64,000 bases of DNA. Origin: Streptomonospora mangrovi (GTDB taxonomy: Bacteria > Actinomycetota > Actinomycetes > Streptosporangiales > Streptosporangiaceae). Made by a program: the position numbers and the translations under genes. The first letter of the stretch is position 1. Each line of letters begins with the position of its first letter. A model generated the notes under the pieces. It was not told the origin of the DNA, ran no database searches, and was given only the letters and a program-made list of their open reading frames with translations. This document shows positions 44,284 through 53,327 of this stretch, one piece after another. The stretch covers positions 25,593-89,592 of the forward strand of contig NZ_JAJAQC010000029.1 of the NCBI RefSeq assembly GCF_027604915.1, given 5' to 3'.

Positions 44284-46554
44284 TCAGGTCGCGGCGGTCT
44301 GGCCCTTGGGGGCCACGGCCGAGTCTCGGGCGGGCGGCGGCGGGGTCCCGGGCGCGGCCGGGTCGTCATCGTCGTCGCCGCTCTCCTCGGGGATGCCCCA
44401 GCGCTGCCACCAGCGGGCCATGGGCGCCGGCGCCCACCAGGCCCACCGGCCCAGCAGGCGCATGGTGGCGGGCACGAGGAGTCCGCGCACGATGGTGACG
44501 TCGACGGCCAGCGCGATCACCAGGCCGACGCCGATCATCATCAGCACGCTGATGCGGGTGAGCATGAAGGAGGCGACCACCACGCCCAGCAGGATCGCCG
44601 CGGCCGTCACGATGCGCGCGGTGTGCTGGACGCCGTAGGCCACCGACTCCACGGTGTCGCCCGTCTTGAGGTAGTTCTCCCTGATGCGGGCCAGCATGAA
44701 CACCTCGTAGTCCATGGCCAGGCCGAAGGCCACGGCCGCCACGAGGAGTGGCATGTTGGCGTCGATGTAGCCGGGTGACTCGAACCTCAGCAGTCCTGAG
44801 AAGTACCCCTCCTGGAAGATCAGCACCATGCCGCCGTAGGCCGCCGACAGCGACAGGGCGTTGAGGATCAGTGTCTTGATCGGCAGGATCACCGACCCGA
44901 AGGCCATGAACAGCACCACGAACGACACAACCGCGATGATGACGCCCATCCAGATGAGCCGCTCCCAGAGCATGTCGAGCATGTCGACAACGCCGAACGG
45001 GCGGTTGGTGAACAGCGCCTCGGCGCCCTCCGGCGGGTCGAGGGCGCGCAACTCCTCGGTCATGGGCCCGGCCTCAGGACCCATGGGGTCCATCAGGTAG
45101 TACAGCGTGATCCGGGCGAGGTCGCCGTCGGCGCCGGTGACCGACCCGCGGGTGATGCCCTCGGTGGCCACCATCTCGTCGGTGAACTCCTCCAACTGCG
45201 CCTGCGCCTCGGGCGTCTCTGCGGAGCCGGGCATGCGCACGACCACGGTGACGATCTTGCTGGGGTCGAACCCGAAGTCCTCGGCCAGTTCCTCGGTGAC
45301 CACCAGGCTGTCGGTGCCCGGCGGCAGCGCCCACTCGGCGGGGCGCGCCCAGTTGGCGCTGAGCAGCGGCAGGCCCAGGGTGATCAGCACGATCACCAGC
45401 GACACCGTGGTCAGCACCGGGCGGCGCATGACGGCGTGGGCGGTGCGGTACCAGCCCTGGCCGCCCTCGGCGCCGTGCCGCGCGTCGCGGCGGCGGCCGA
45501 ACCGGGGCAGCGGCACCCGCAGGGAGTTCACGCGGGGGCCGACGATGTAGAGCAGGGCGGGCAGCACGGTGACGGCCGCGATGACCGCGAAGATGACCAC
45601 GCTGACACCGGCCCAGGCCAGCGACATCAGGAACCGCGACGGGAACACCAGCAGGCCGCCCAGGGTGGCGGCGACGGTCAGGCCCGACACCACGACGGTG
45701 CGCCCGGCGGTGGCCATGGTGCGGGTGACCGCCTCGGCCACCGGCTGGCCCTTGTCCAACTGCTCGCGGAAGCGGTTGACGATCAGCAGCGCGTAGTCGG
45801 TGGCCAGGCCCAGGCCCAGCACGATGACGACGTTGATCGCGATGGTGGACAGGTCGACGAACCCGCCGACCAGGCGCAGCACGGCCAGGGAGCCGACGGC
45901 CACGACGATGGCGATGGCCAGCGGCAGCAGGGCGGCGACCACACTGCGGAAGACGAACAGCAGCAGCACCAGCAGCAGCGGCGTGGCGACCAGCTCGATG
46001 ACGCCGAGGTCCTCGGCGCTGATGCCGTTGAACTGGTCGTTGACCGCGATCAGGCCGCCGAAGCGCTCCTCCAGCTCCTCGACCTCCAGCAGCGCCTCGA
46101 AGTCGGTGTTCTGGTAGTGCTCGACCCGCTCCTCCTCGCTGCTTCCGGGCAACTGGAAGGTGATGTAGGTCTTGTGGCCGTCCTCCGACACGTAGTCGTC
46201 GGCCTCGATGGGCCCGGGTCCGGGGTCCCAGTGGCTGCGCTGCCAGTCGTAGGCGTCGGCGGGGACGTGGGCCACCGCCTCCTCGACCAGGCGGCGGAAC
46301 TCGGGGTCGTCCACCGTCATGTCGTCGCTCTCGTAGACGACGATGACGTCGGCGGTGTTGCGGCCGAGGTCGCCCTCCTGGAGGATCTCGTCGGCCTGCG
46401 TGGACTCGGCGTGGGGGTCGTCGAGCCCGCCCCCGCCGCCGAGCGTGCCTCCCGCGCCGGCCCCCCAGACCCCGCCGAGGACGATGAACAGGACGGCGAC
46501 GGCTAACACCCATCGACGGTGCCGGATGCAGAACTGGCCTAGTGCGGAAAACAT
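44284..46554 (-). CDS. MMPL family transporter
   Basis: 756 aa; ATG 46554 (AAGGAC upstream); the longer frame to 46611 runs into the promoter. Typical RND-type MMPL layout: first span IRHRRWVLAVAVLFIVLGGVW, a large outer loop of about 140 residues, five clustered spans (VIELVATPLLLVLLLFVF onward, with GLGLATDYALLIVNRFREQL), a second outer loop, and a second set of six spans with VAFGLAMDYEVFMLARIREN. The paired Asp-Tyr residues in the two GLxxDY segments form the proton relay of MmpL proteins. It probably exports a lipid or the PKS product. The promoter carries two GATAGCG-type inverted repeats shared with the merR promoter. Confidence 0.92.
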   Translation of the reverse strand: MFSALGQFCIRHRRWVLAVAVLFIVLGGVWGAGAGGTLGGGGGLDDPHAESTQADEILQEGDLGRNTADVIVVYESDDMTVDDPEFRRLVEEAVAHVPADAYDWQRSHWDPGPGPIEADDYVSEDGHKTYITFQLPGSSEEERVEHYQNTDFEALLEVEELEERFGGLIAVNDQFNGISAEDLGVIELVATPLLLVLLLFVFRSVVAALLPLAIAIVVAVGSLAVLRLVGGFVDLSTIAINVVIVLGLGLATDYALLIVNRFREQLDKGQPVAEAVTRTMATAGRTVVVSGLTVAATLGGLLVFPSRFLMSLAWAGVSVVIFAVIAAVTVLPALLYIVGPRVNSLRVPLPRFGRRRDARHGAEGGQGWYRTAHAVMRRPVLTTVSLVIVLITLGLPLLSANWARPAEWALPPGTDSLVVTEELAEDFGFDPSKIVTVVVRMPGSAETPEAQAQLEEFTDEMVATEGITRGSVTGADGDLARITLYYLMDPMGPEAGPMTEELRALDPPEGAEALFTNRPFGVVDMLDMLWERLIWMGVIIAVVSFVVLFMAFGSVILPIKTLILNALSLSAAYGGMVLIFQEGYFSGLLRFESPGYIDANMPLLVAAVAFGLAMDYEVFMLARIRENYLKTGDTVESVAYGVQHTARIVTAAAILLGVVVASFMLTRISVLMMIGVGLVIALAVDVTIVRGLLVPATMRLLGRWAWWAPAPMARWWQRWGIPEESGDDDDDPAAPGTPPPPARDSAVAPKGQTAAT

Positions 46555-46619
46555 GGTCGTCCTTGCCTCTCCCTCGGTGATCGCCCGCCGTCGGACTGGA
46601 GCGAAGATCAAACGGTACG

Positions 46620-46641
46620 AATAGCAGCGCTAACCACTATC
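46620..46641. promoter_or_regulatory. Imperfect second copy of the GATAGCG-N8-CGCTATC operator
   Basis: AATAGCA-N8-CACTATC keeps the 7-8-7 geometry and matches the perfect arms at 5/7 and 6/7 positions. It lies 66 bp upstream of the MMPL start codon. Confidence 0.5.
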
Positions 46642-46696
46642 GGTACCTACCCTATCCATATTCTCGCCAAGTCGGGGAACATGCAAGGGGAAAACA

Positions 46697-46718
46697 GATA
46701 GCGGAACTACTCGCTATC
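46697..46718. promoter_or_regulatory. Perfect GATAGCG-N8-CGCTATC operator upstream of the first MMPL gene
   Basis: Arms at 46697-46703 and 46712-46718 are identical to those at the merR promoter (25230-25251), with the same 8-nt spacing but an unrelated spacer. It lies 143 bp before the MMPL start and 18 bp beyond the cyclase stop, in the AT-richest patch of this region. Confidence 0.7.
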
Positions 46719-46735
46719 GTAGCGACGGGCCCCCG

Positions 46736-47824
46736 TCAGAGGAAGGCCATGGCGCGTACCGGTGCGCCGAATCCCCCGCGCAGCTTGGGCACGCCGACGA
46801 TGAGGGTGGCCCCGCGCTCGGGCACCTCGTCCAGCGCCGCCAGGTTCTCCAGCCCGTAGCGGCCGGTGGTCAGCAGCGTGCGGTGGGTCAGCGGCTCCAC
46901 CCGGGTGCCCACGTCCAGGCTGGTGGTGTCGGTGCCGAACCCGACGATGTCGCGCTCGGCGATCAGGAACTCCGCCGCCTCCACGCTGACGCCGGGAAAG
47001 CGCATGACCTCGGCCGCCCGGTCGAACTGGAGGAACGCCTCGGCGTCGTCCACCCGCCGGTACCAGCCGCTGTCCATGGCCACGAACGCGCCCTCGGGGA
47101 TGCGGCCGTGCTCGCGCTCCCAGGCGCGCAGGTCGTCCACCGTCAGCTCGGTGGTGTTCTCCCGCTCGGCGCGGTCGGCGATGCGCACCACCACCAGCGG
47201 GGCCACCAGGTCCTCCAGCCGGATCTCGTCGGCGGTGGCCAGGCCCGCCTCGGAGTGCGCGGGGACGTCCATGTGGGTGCCGGCGTGCTCGTTGAAGGTC
47301 CACTCCGCGGAGTTGAACCCCATCACGTCCTCGAACATGACCTGCCGCTGCTCGGGCTTGCGCACGTAGAACTGGAACACCGGGAAGTCGGCGCTGAGCG
47401 GGTGGGTGAGGTCCACGATCCGCCGGCCGCCGCGCCGCAGCATGTCGGGGACCGACTCCGGATAGTCGGAGGGGGCCGGCGGGTCGGCCGGGGCGGGCGC
47501 GGCCGCCGCCGGGGAGGCCGCCAGCACGGCGGTCCCGGCCAGGCCCAGCGCGCCGGCCACGGCCGCCCGCAGCGCGGTGCGCCGCGAGGTGGCGGAGCGG
47601 CCGGGCGCGGCGGAGGCGTCCGCCTCGGCCGCCTCGCGCGCCTCGGCGGCCGAGGCACCGCGGTGGGCGTGGTCGTGTGACGCGTGGCCGTCGGCGGCGG
47701 GGCGGCCGGCGGTGCGGGCGCCGGCCTCCGGCGCGCTGTGCCTGGCCGGGACCGCCTGGTGGCACCGGCACACCTGCTGGTCCTGTGCGCCGATCGCGGC
47801 CAGGATCACTTGGGGCGAGCACAT
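46736..47824 (-). CDS. Cyclase family protein (kynurenine formamidase-like metal hydrolase), probably Tat-exported
   Basis: 362 aa; ATG 47824 with GAGGAG 8 nt upstream. The metal-binding motif HAGTHMDVPAH (180-190) is the signature of the cyclase/formamidase fold; IVDLTHPLSADFPVF precedes it. An 80-residue His/Ala-rich extension, starting MCSPQVILAAIG, leads to a twin-arginine signal, SRRTALRAAVAGALGLAG (80-97), so the enzyme probably acts outside the cell. It starts 27 bp after the second MMPL gene on the same strand and is co-transcribed with it. It may open or close a ring or cleave an ester/amide in the exported product (inference). Confidence 0.88.
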   Translation of the reverse strand: MCSPQVILAAIGAQDQQVCRCHQAVPARHSAPEAGARTAGRPAADGHASHDHAHRGASAAEAREAAEADASAAPGRSATSRRTALRAAVAGALGLAGTAVLAASPAAAAPAPADPPAPSDYPESVPDMLRRGGRRIVDLTHPLSADFPVFQFYVRKPEQRQVMFEDVMGFNSAEWTFNEHAGTHMDVPAHSEAGLATADEIRLEDLVAPLVVVRIADRAERENTTELTVDDLRAWEREHGRIPEGAFVAMDSGWYRRVDDAEAFLQFDRAAEVMRFPGVSVEAAEFLIAERDIVGFGTDTTSLDVGTRVEPLTHRTLLTTGRYGLENLAALDEVPERGATLIVGVPKLRGGFGAPVRAMAFL

Positions 47825-47851
47825 GGTGTGACTCCTCAGTCGTGGGGGTGG

Positions 47852-50272
47852 TCAGGTCCGGCCGGTGGGCCCGGACGGCTCCATGGAGGGCTCGGCGGGC
47901 GGTTCGCCACCGGGGCCGGCCGCGCCGGCCGCGTTCCCGATGTCAGGGCCGGAGGTCGCAGAGCTGGGGAGCGCGGCGGCGGGCGCGGTCGAGGGGACGG
48001 GGCGGCGCGGGGCGGGGTCCGCCCCGCCGGGGACCGTGCCCTCAGGGGCGCCGGGCGGCGCCGGCTCGTCGCGCAGGCCGAAGCGCTCCTGGAAGCGCTT
48101 CAGCGGTGCGGGCGCCCACCAGGTGGCGCGCCCGGTCAGCGCCATCAGGGCGGGCAGCAGGAACCCGCGCACCACGGTGGCGTCCATGAGGATCGCCAGG
48201 GCCACGCCGATGCCCAGCATCTGCATGTTGGTGATCTGGGAGGAGCCGATGCCGAACAGCACCACGGCCAGGATCAGCGCGGCGGCCGTGACCAGCCCGC
48301 CCGTGCGCTGGAGGCCCAGGGCGATCGCGGCGCGGTGGTCGCCGCCGCGGTCGTACTCCTCCTTGATGCGCGACAGGACGATGATGTTGTAGTCCATCGA
48401 CAGCCCGAAGGTCAGGCAGAACATCAGCACCGGCAGCGTGGTCTCGATCTGGCCGATGGGGTCGAACCCCAGCAGCGCCGCGCCGTTGCCGTCCTGCCAG
48501 ATCCACACGGCCGCGCCGAACATCACGGTCAGGCTCAGCCCGTTGAGGACCAGGGTCTGCACCGACACCAGGACGCTGCCGGTGAACAGGAACATCAGCA
48601 CCAGGGCGGCCACGACGATGATCGCCAGCGCCACCGGCAGCCGCTCGGCGAGCGCGTCCTGGGCGTCGAAGAAGGTCGCGGCCTGCCCGGTCACCAGCGC
48701 GCCGGGGATCTCCCGCAGCTCCTCCACCATGGCGCGACTCTCCGGTGAGACCGCGGCGATGTCCTCCTCGGGCACCACCGAGAACGCCATGCGGTCCCCG
48801 GCGATGCGCTCGGTGTCCACGGGGGTGGGCGCGAAGGCCAGCGCGCCCTCCTGGAAGGTGCCCAGCGGGGTGACGACCGCGAACACCCCCTCCATCTCCG
48901 ACAGCTCGGCGGCCCGGGTGGGCACCAGCAGCGGGTCCTCGGCGGGGTCGTCCACGGGGACGGGCAGCAGCACGTCGATGCTGCCGTCGGCGCGGCCGGG
49001 GAACTCCTCCTGGGCGGCCTCGGCGACCTGGCGCGACTCGGAGTGGCCGGGCAGTTGGCGGTGGTCGGCCGGCCCCAGCTCCACCCGCAGGAACGGCACG
49101 GCCAGCAGCAGGAGCAGCGCGGTGGTACCCACGGCGAACAGCGGCGCGCGGCGCATGACCGCCATGGCCAGGCGGTACCAGGTGCGCCCGCTCTGCCGCT
49201 CGTCGGACTCGCTGACGGCGGCGCGGCGGCGCAGCCGCAGCATCCGGTAGACGTCGAGGGCGTCGATGCGGTGGCCCAGCAGCACCAGCGCGGCCGGCAC
49301 CATCACCAGCACGGCCGCCGCGCAGAACAGCACCACCGGGATCCCGGCGTAGGCGAAGGAGCGCAGGAAGTACTGCGGGAAGACGAGCATGGAGGACAGC
49401 GCCACGGCGACCGTCAGGGCCGAGAACACCACGGTGCGCCCCGCCGTGGCGATGGTGGCGCCCACGGCGCCGCGCACGTCGGGCCGGCGTTCGCGCTCCT
49501 CGCGGTAGCGGCGCAGGAACAGCAGCGCGTAGTCGATGGCCAGGCCCAGCCCCAGGCCGGTGGCGAGGTTCTGGGCGAAGATCGACACGTCGGCGAACTC
49601 GGTGATCACCCGCAGCACGCCGTTGGTGGTGGCGATGGTGACCAGGCCGACGACCAGCGGCACCAGCGCGGCCACCACGCTGCGGAAGACGAAGAGCAGG
49701 ATGACCAGGGTGATCGGCAGCGCGAACAGCTCGCCGCGCACGGTGTCGGCCTCGACGGTGGACTCGGTCTCGGTGCGCACCGCCGCCTCGCCGCCCAGCT
49801 CCACGCCGACGTCGCCCTGCTCGCCCCGGTACTCCGGTGCCAGGCGGGTGAAGGTCTCGGAGACGGTGTTCTCGTCGCCGGTGATGCGGGCGGTGATCAT
49901 GGCGGCCCGGCCGTCGGTGGAGCGCAGCGGCAGGGCGCCGCTGGTCCAGTAGGAGGTCACCCCGGTGACCCCTTCCTCGGCCGCCAGCCGCTCCACCAGC
50001 TCCTCCCCCGCCGCGACCACGTCGGGGTGCTCCACGGGGGTGTCCTCGGCGGTGGGCCGCACCAGCAGGACGAGGTTGGGCCGGCTGCCGGGGAAGCGCT
50101 CGTCGACGATCTCGGTGGCGCGGGCCGACTCCGAGGACAGGTCCTCGGTGCCGCCGCTGAGCAGGCGGGAGGCGGCGCCGGAGCCCAGCACCATCATGGC
50201 CGCCACGAAGGCGAACGAGACGACGAGCACGAGCACGGGCCGCGCTGTCAGCTTGTCGAGTCTTGCGAACAT
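47852..50272 (-). CDS. MMPL family transporter
   Basis: 806 aa; ATG 50272 with GGAG about 9 nt upstream. MMPL/RND architecture with two sets of spans and two outer loops: first span VLVLVVSFAFVAAMMVLG; first relay segment GLGLGLAIDYALLFLRRYREE; second relay FCLTFGLSMDYNIIVLSRIKEEY. The C-terminal 90 residues are a Pro/Gly/Ala-rich cytosolic tail. Together with the coupled cyclase gene it forms an export-plus-processing pair. It is distinct from the 44284 protein (different relay neighbours and tail), so the locus encodes two exporters. Confidence 0.92.
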   Translation of the reverse strand: MFARLDKLTARPVLVLVVSFAFVAAMMVLGSGAASRLLSGGTEDLSSESARATEIVDERFPGSRPNLVLLVRPTAEDTPVEHPDVVAAGEELVERLAAEEGVTGVTSYWTSGALPLRSTDGRAAMITARITGDENTVSETFTRLAPEYRGEQGDVGVELGGEAAVRTETESTVEADTVRGELFALPITLVILLFVFRSVVAALVPLVVGLVTIATTNGVLRVITEFADVSIFAQNLATGLGLGLAIDYALLFLRRYREERERRPDVRGAVGATIATAGRTVVFSALTVAVALSSMLVFPQYFLRSFAYAGIPVVLFCAAAVLVMVPAALVLLGHRIDALDVYRMLRLRRRAAVSESDERQSGRTWYRLAMAVMRRAPLFAVGTTALLLLLAVPFLRVELGPADHRQLPGHSESRQVAEAAQEEFPGRADGSIDVLLPVPVDDPAEDPLLVPTRAAELSEMEGVFAVVTPLGTFQEGALAFAPTPVDTERIAGDRMAFSVVPEEDIAAVSPESRAMVEELREIPGALVTGQAATFFDAQDALAERLPVALAIIVVAALVLMFLFTGSVLVSVQTLVLNGLSLTVMFGAAVWIWQDGNGAALLGFDPIGQIETTLPVLMFCLTFGLSMDYNIIVLSRIKEEYDRGGDHRAAIALGLQRTGGLVTAAALILAVVLFGIGSSQITNMQMLGIGVALAILMDATVVRGFLLPALMALTGRATWWAPAPLKRFQERFGLRDEPAPPGAPEGTVPGGADPAPRRPVPSTAPAAALPSSATSGPDIGNAAGAAGPGGEPPAEPSMEPSGPTGRT

Positions 50273-50341
50273 CAGGTTTCTCTCCGGCTCGAACAGGCGG
50301 GTGGGTGCGCTCGGTCGGTCGTGCGGTGGGGGCGCGTGAGA

Positions 50342-50368
50342 GCGGCGGGCCGGATTCCGACCCGCCGC
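50342..50368 (-). terminator. Possible terminator or attenuator between monooxygenase and MMPL genes
   Basis: An 8-bp stem GCGGCGGG/CCCGCCGC with an 11-nt loop in the 138-bp gap after the minus-strand monooxygenase stop (50411). Read-through into the MMPL gene remains possible. Confidence 0.4.
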
Positions 50369-50410
50369 CGGGTGCAGGCAGGTGCCGCCGCGTTGGGCGG
50401 CGGCGGGGTG

Positions 50411-52048
50411 TCAGGCGCCGGGCGCCTGCGCCAGGCGCGGCGCGGCGGGGGCCACCGGCCGCAGCAGCTCGGCGGCGGCGGTCAGCTCCGCGGAGGTGCC
50501 GGCGACGTAGCCGTCGGGGCGCACCAGCACCAGCCGGGCGCCGGCGAGGTCGCCGGTGGGGCCGGGGTGGTCGGCCGGCAGCAGGTAGGTGTGCTCGGGC
50601 GGCAGGCCGCCGCCCTCGACGCGGGCGTGGTCGGCGGCGGTCAGCAGCACGTGCGCGCTGAGGCGGTCGGCCATGGGCGCGGCCTCGGCGAGCACGGCGG
50701 CGGCGCCGGCGGTGTCGGCGCCGGGCAGGACGAGCAGGGTGTGCCGGGGCGCCTGGAGGAGCGTGGAGAGGCGGGTGCGCGCGCCGCCGTCGGCGGGCAC
50801 CAGCTCGGCGTCGGCCAGCCCGCGGCGCAGCGCGCGGCGCCCGCCGCCGGGGCCCACGGCCGGGCTCTTGCGGTAGTCCAGGTCGATCTGGGCCATGGCG
50901 GGCACCAGGCGGCGCTCCAGCAGGCCGCTGCGGGCGGCGCGGCCCATGAGGGTGTCGCGCGCCCAGCGGCCGACGGGCGAGCGCACCGTCCACAGCCGGG
51001 TCTGGGTGTGGGAGGAGCGCATGACGTCGGCGGCGACGGGTTCGCGCTCGGCCTCGTAGCTGTCCAGCAGCGCGTCGGCGCCCGCGCAGCCGCGCTGCAC
51101 CAGGGCGAGCTTGAAGGCGAGGTTGGCGGCGTCCTGGATGCCGGTGTTGAGCCCCTGCCCGCCGGCGGGGCTGTGCACGTGGGCGGCGTCGCCGGCGACC
51201 AGGCAGCGCCCGGCGCGGTAGCTGGTGGCCTGGCGCAGGTGCACCAGGAAGCGGGTGCTCCACTGGAGGTCGTGGATCTTGAGGGGGAAGGGGGCGCGCT
51301 CGTCGGCGAGGCGCTGCAACTCCTCGGCGGTGGGCGCGGTGTCCAGGTCGCCCACGGTGGTGGCGTCGGCGAAGACGCGCAGCTTGCCGTCGGGCAGCGG
51401 CACCAGGACCAGGACGCCGGCGGGGTCGAGGACGTAGTGGGCCTCGCCGGGGACGACGGGGTTGTCGATGTCGCCGTCGCCGAGGATGAAGCTGCGCCCG
51501 TAGGTGCTGCCGCCGAAGGTGATGCCCGACAGCTCGCGGACGGTGCTGTGGTTGCCGTCGCAGCCCACCACCCAGCTCGCGGTCAGCTCCTCCTCGTCGC
51601 CGTCGGGGCCCTCCAGGCGGACCTCGACGTGGTCGCCGCGGTCGGTGAGGGCGGTCAGGGCGGTGCTCCACTCCACGGCGCCGCCCAGCTCGGCCAGGCG
51701 GGCCACCATGACCTCCTCGACCTGGGGCTGGGTGATGATGAGGGGGTTGGCGGCGCCCTCGGCGACCGATCCGGCGCCGAAGCGCACGGTGGCGAAGTTG
51801 CGGCCGCGCGACCAGTAGCGGGCGGCGGTCATGGGGATGCCGCGGGCGATGACCTCGTCGGCGATGCCGTGGCGGGCGAGCACGTCGAGCGCGCCGTCCC
51901 ACATGGTGAGCGCCCGGGCCTGGTGGGTGGGCCGGCTCGCGGCGCGGTCGACGACGCGGCACTCCACGCCCTGGCGCAGCAGCTCGCCGGCCAGCGCGAG
52001 TCCGGTGGGGCCGGCGCCGACGACGAGCACCGGGACGGTTGGCTTCAC
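50411..52048 (-). CDS. FAD-dependent aromatic monooxygenase (PHBH-fold)
   Basis: 545 aa from GTG 52048 with AAGGAG 9 nt upstream; a TTG at 52072 would add eight residues but lacks a site. FAD motifs: VVGAGPTGLALAGELLRQG (N-terminal Rossmann), VVGCDGNHSTVRE (DG motif), and AGDAAHVHSPAGGQGLNTGI. The C-terminal thioredoxin-like domain after about 400 is typical of phenol and polyketide hydroxylases (RdmE/MtmOIV type). It probably hydroxylates a ring in the cluster product, or performs a Baeyer-Villiger step. It is divergent from the SARP gene across 371 bp containing a 17-bp dyad. Confidence 0.92.
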   Translation of the reverse strand: MKPTVPVLVVGAGPTGLALAGELLRQGVECRVVDRAASRPTHQARALTMWDGALDVLARHGIADEVIARGIPMTAARYWSRGRNFATVRFGAGSVAEGAANPLIITQPQVEEVMVARLAELGGAVEWSTALTALTDRGDHVEVRLEGPDGDEEELTASWVVGCDGNHSTVRELSGITFGGSTYGRSFILGDGDIDNPVVPGEAHYVLDPAGVLVLVPLPDGKLRVFADATTVGDLDTAPTAEELQRLADERAPFPLKIHDLQWSTRFLVHLRQATSYRAGRCLVAGDAAHVHSPAGGQGLNTGIQDAANLAFKLALVQRGCAGADALLDSYEAEREPVAADVMRSSHTQTRLWTVRSPVGRWARDTLMGRAARSGLLERRLVPAMAQIDLDYRKSPAVGPGGGRRALRRGLADAELVPADGGARTRLSTLLQAPRHTLLVLPGADTAGAAAVLAEAAPMADRLSAHVLLTAADHARVEGGGLPPEHTYLLPADHPGPTGDLAGARLVLVRPDGYVAGTSAELTAAAELLRPVAPAAPRLAQAPGA

Positions 52049-52101
52049 GGGATCGGCTCCTTCGTGTGACAAACGGCGGGCTGCGCAGGTGTACTCCTAC
52101 G

Positions 52102-52118
52102 TGCTCAAGGATTGAGCA
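52102..52118. promoter_or_regulatory. 17-bp dyad TGCTCAA-GGA-TTGAGCA upstream of the monooxygenase
   Basis: Perfect 7-bp arms with a 3-nt centre, 54 bp before the monooxygenase start in the divergent region with the SARP gene. The half-site TGCTCAAG also opens the PKS heptamer array at 28315. The rest of 52119-52419 is AT-richer and contains ATCGCTCAC/ATCGCTTAC 19 bp apart just before the SARP gene. Confidence 0.5.
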
Positions 52119-52419
52119 GGTGCAAGGCGCCGTTCATCGCCACGCGGACGCATTCGGTGTGCCACTTCCGGTCCGCGCAATACCACTAAGGAAACATTTT
52201 CTTCCCACCTTGGATGCTTCTACCTGTTGGCCTGCGGACCCCGCTGCTAGAAATGTCGTTGAAGCCCGTTTTCCAGGGAAGCCCCGAAAGTCCAGCCAGC
52301 ATACACGTGGTCTGCGTCACAGAGAACCCGTCCTGAAAAAGCTCTGTGCGAACAGTAACCGATCGCTCACGCATTCGACAATCGCTTACTTCCGAATTGA
52401 TGAAGATACGAGGGCTTAG

Positions 52420-53229
52420 ATGATTTACTTCAGCGTTCTCGGCTCGTTGGAGCTGAGGACGGATTTCGGAGTCCGGTTACCGAACGGCGTCAAGGTGCGC
52501 AAGGTTCTCGCACTGCTGCTGCTCCGCGCCAACCAGGTCGTCGACGTCGACACCCTGGCCGAGGAGCTGTGGGACGACCGCCCGCCGCAGAACGGCACGG
52601 GCACCATCCGCACGCACGTCTACCACCTGCGCCGGGCCCTGGCCCAGGACCCGGCCACCCGCGAACTGGCCGAGATGCTCACCACCGAGCGCACCGGCTA
52701 CCTGCTGCGGCTCCAGCCCGAGCAGCTCGACGCCACCCTCTTCACCGAGTACGTCGAGCAGGGCCGCGCCCTGCTGCGGCAGGACCGGGTGGAGGACGCC
52801 GCGCGCCGGCTGCGCGAGGCGCTGGGGCTGTGGCGGGGCCGGGCGCTGGCCAACACCTCGGTGGGGCCGGTGCTGGCGCGCCACGTGACTTACCTGGACG
52901 AGGTGCACCACCACGCCCTGGAGCTGCGCATCGAGGCCGACATGCTGCTGGGCCGGCACCGCGAGCTGGTGCCCGAGCTGCGCTCCCTGATCGCCACCAA
53001 CCCGCTCAACGAGTGGTACCACGACCAGCTCATCACCGCGCTGCACCGCTCGGGGCGCCGCGGCGAGGCGCTGGCCGCCTTCCACGACCTGCGCCGCGTG
53101 CTCAACGAGGAGCTGGGCCTGGAACCGTCCCAGGAGGCGCAGCGCCTCCAGCACGAGATCCTGATGGCCGACAGCCGCCGGGGCGCCCGCGCCGTCGCGG
53201 TGCCGGCGCGCTTCCGCGCGGTCTCGTGA
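52420..53229 (+). CDS. SARP family transcriptional activator (AfsR/DnrI type)
   Basis: 269 aa; ATG 52420 with GAGG 7 nt upstream. N-terminal OmpR-like winged helix (residues about 15-95: LPNGVKVRKVLALLLLRANQ and TIRTHVYHLRRAL) followed by the bacterial transcriptional activation domain (about 100-250, LDATLFTEYVEQGRALL through LNEELGLEPSQEAQRL). No ATPase or TPR extension, so it is a small pathway-specific activator. SARPs bind direct heptamer repeats at 11-bp intervals, and such arrays occur at the PKS and KASIII promoters in this window. The AT-rich upstream region suggests strong regulation of the gene itself. Confidence 0.93.
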   Translation: MIYFSVLGSLELRTDFGVRLPNGVKVRKVLALLLLRANQVVDVDTLAEELWDDRPPQNGTGTIRTHVYHLRRALAQDPATRELAEMLTTERTGYLLRLQPEQLDATLFTEYVEQGRALLRQDRVEDAARRLREALGLWRGRALANTSVGPVLARHVTYLDEVHHHALELRIEADMLLGRHRELVPELRSLIATNPLNEWYHDQLITALHRSGRRGEALAAFHDLRRVLNEELGLEPSQEAQRLQHEILMADSRRGARAVAVPARFRAVS

Positions 53230-53327
53230 GCGTCCGCCCCACCCCGGCCGCGCCGCTTCGCCCGGCCCCGTCGGCCACGGGAGGCGCGGCCCACCGCGCC
53301 TCACCGCGCACGATCCTGAGGAGTGCA

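Noticed and set aside
52049..52072. TTG start for the FAD monooxygenase
   Set aside because: The GTG at 52048 has a well-spaced AAGGAG, and the Rossmann motif follows at the normal distance.
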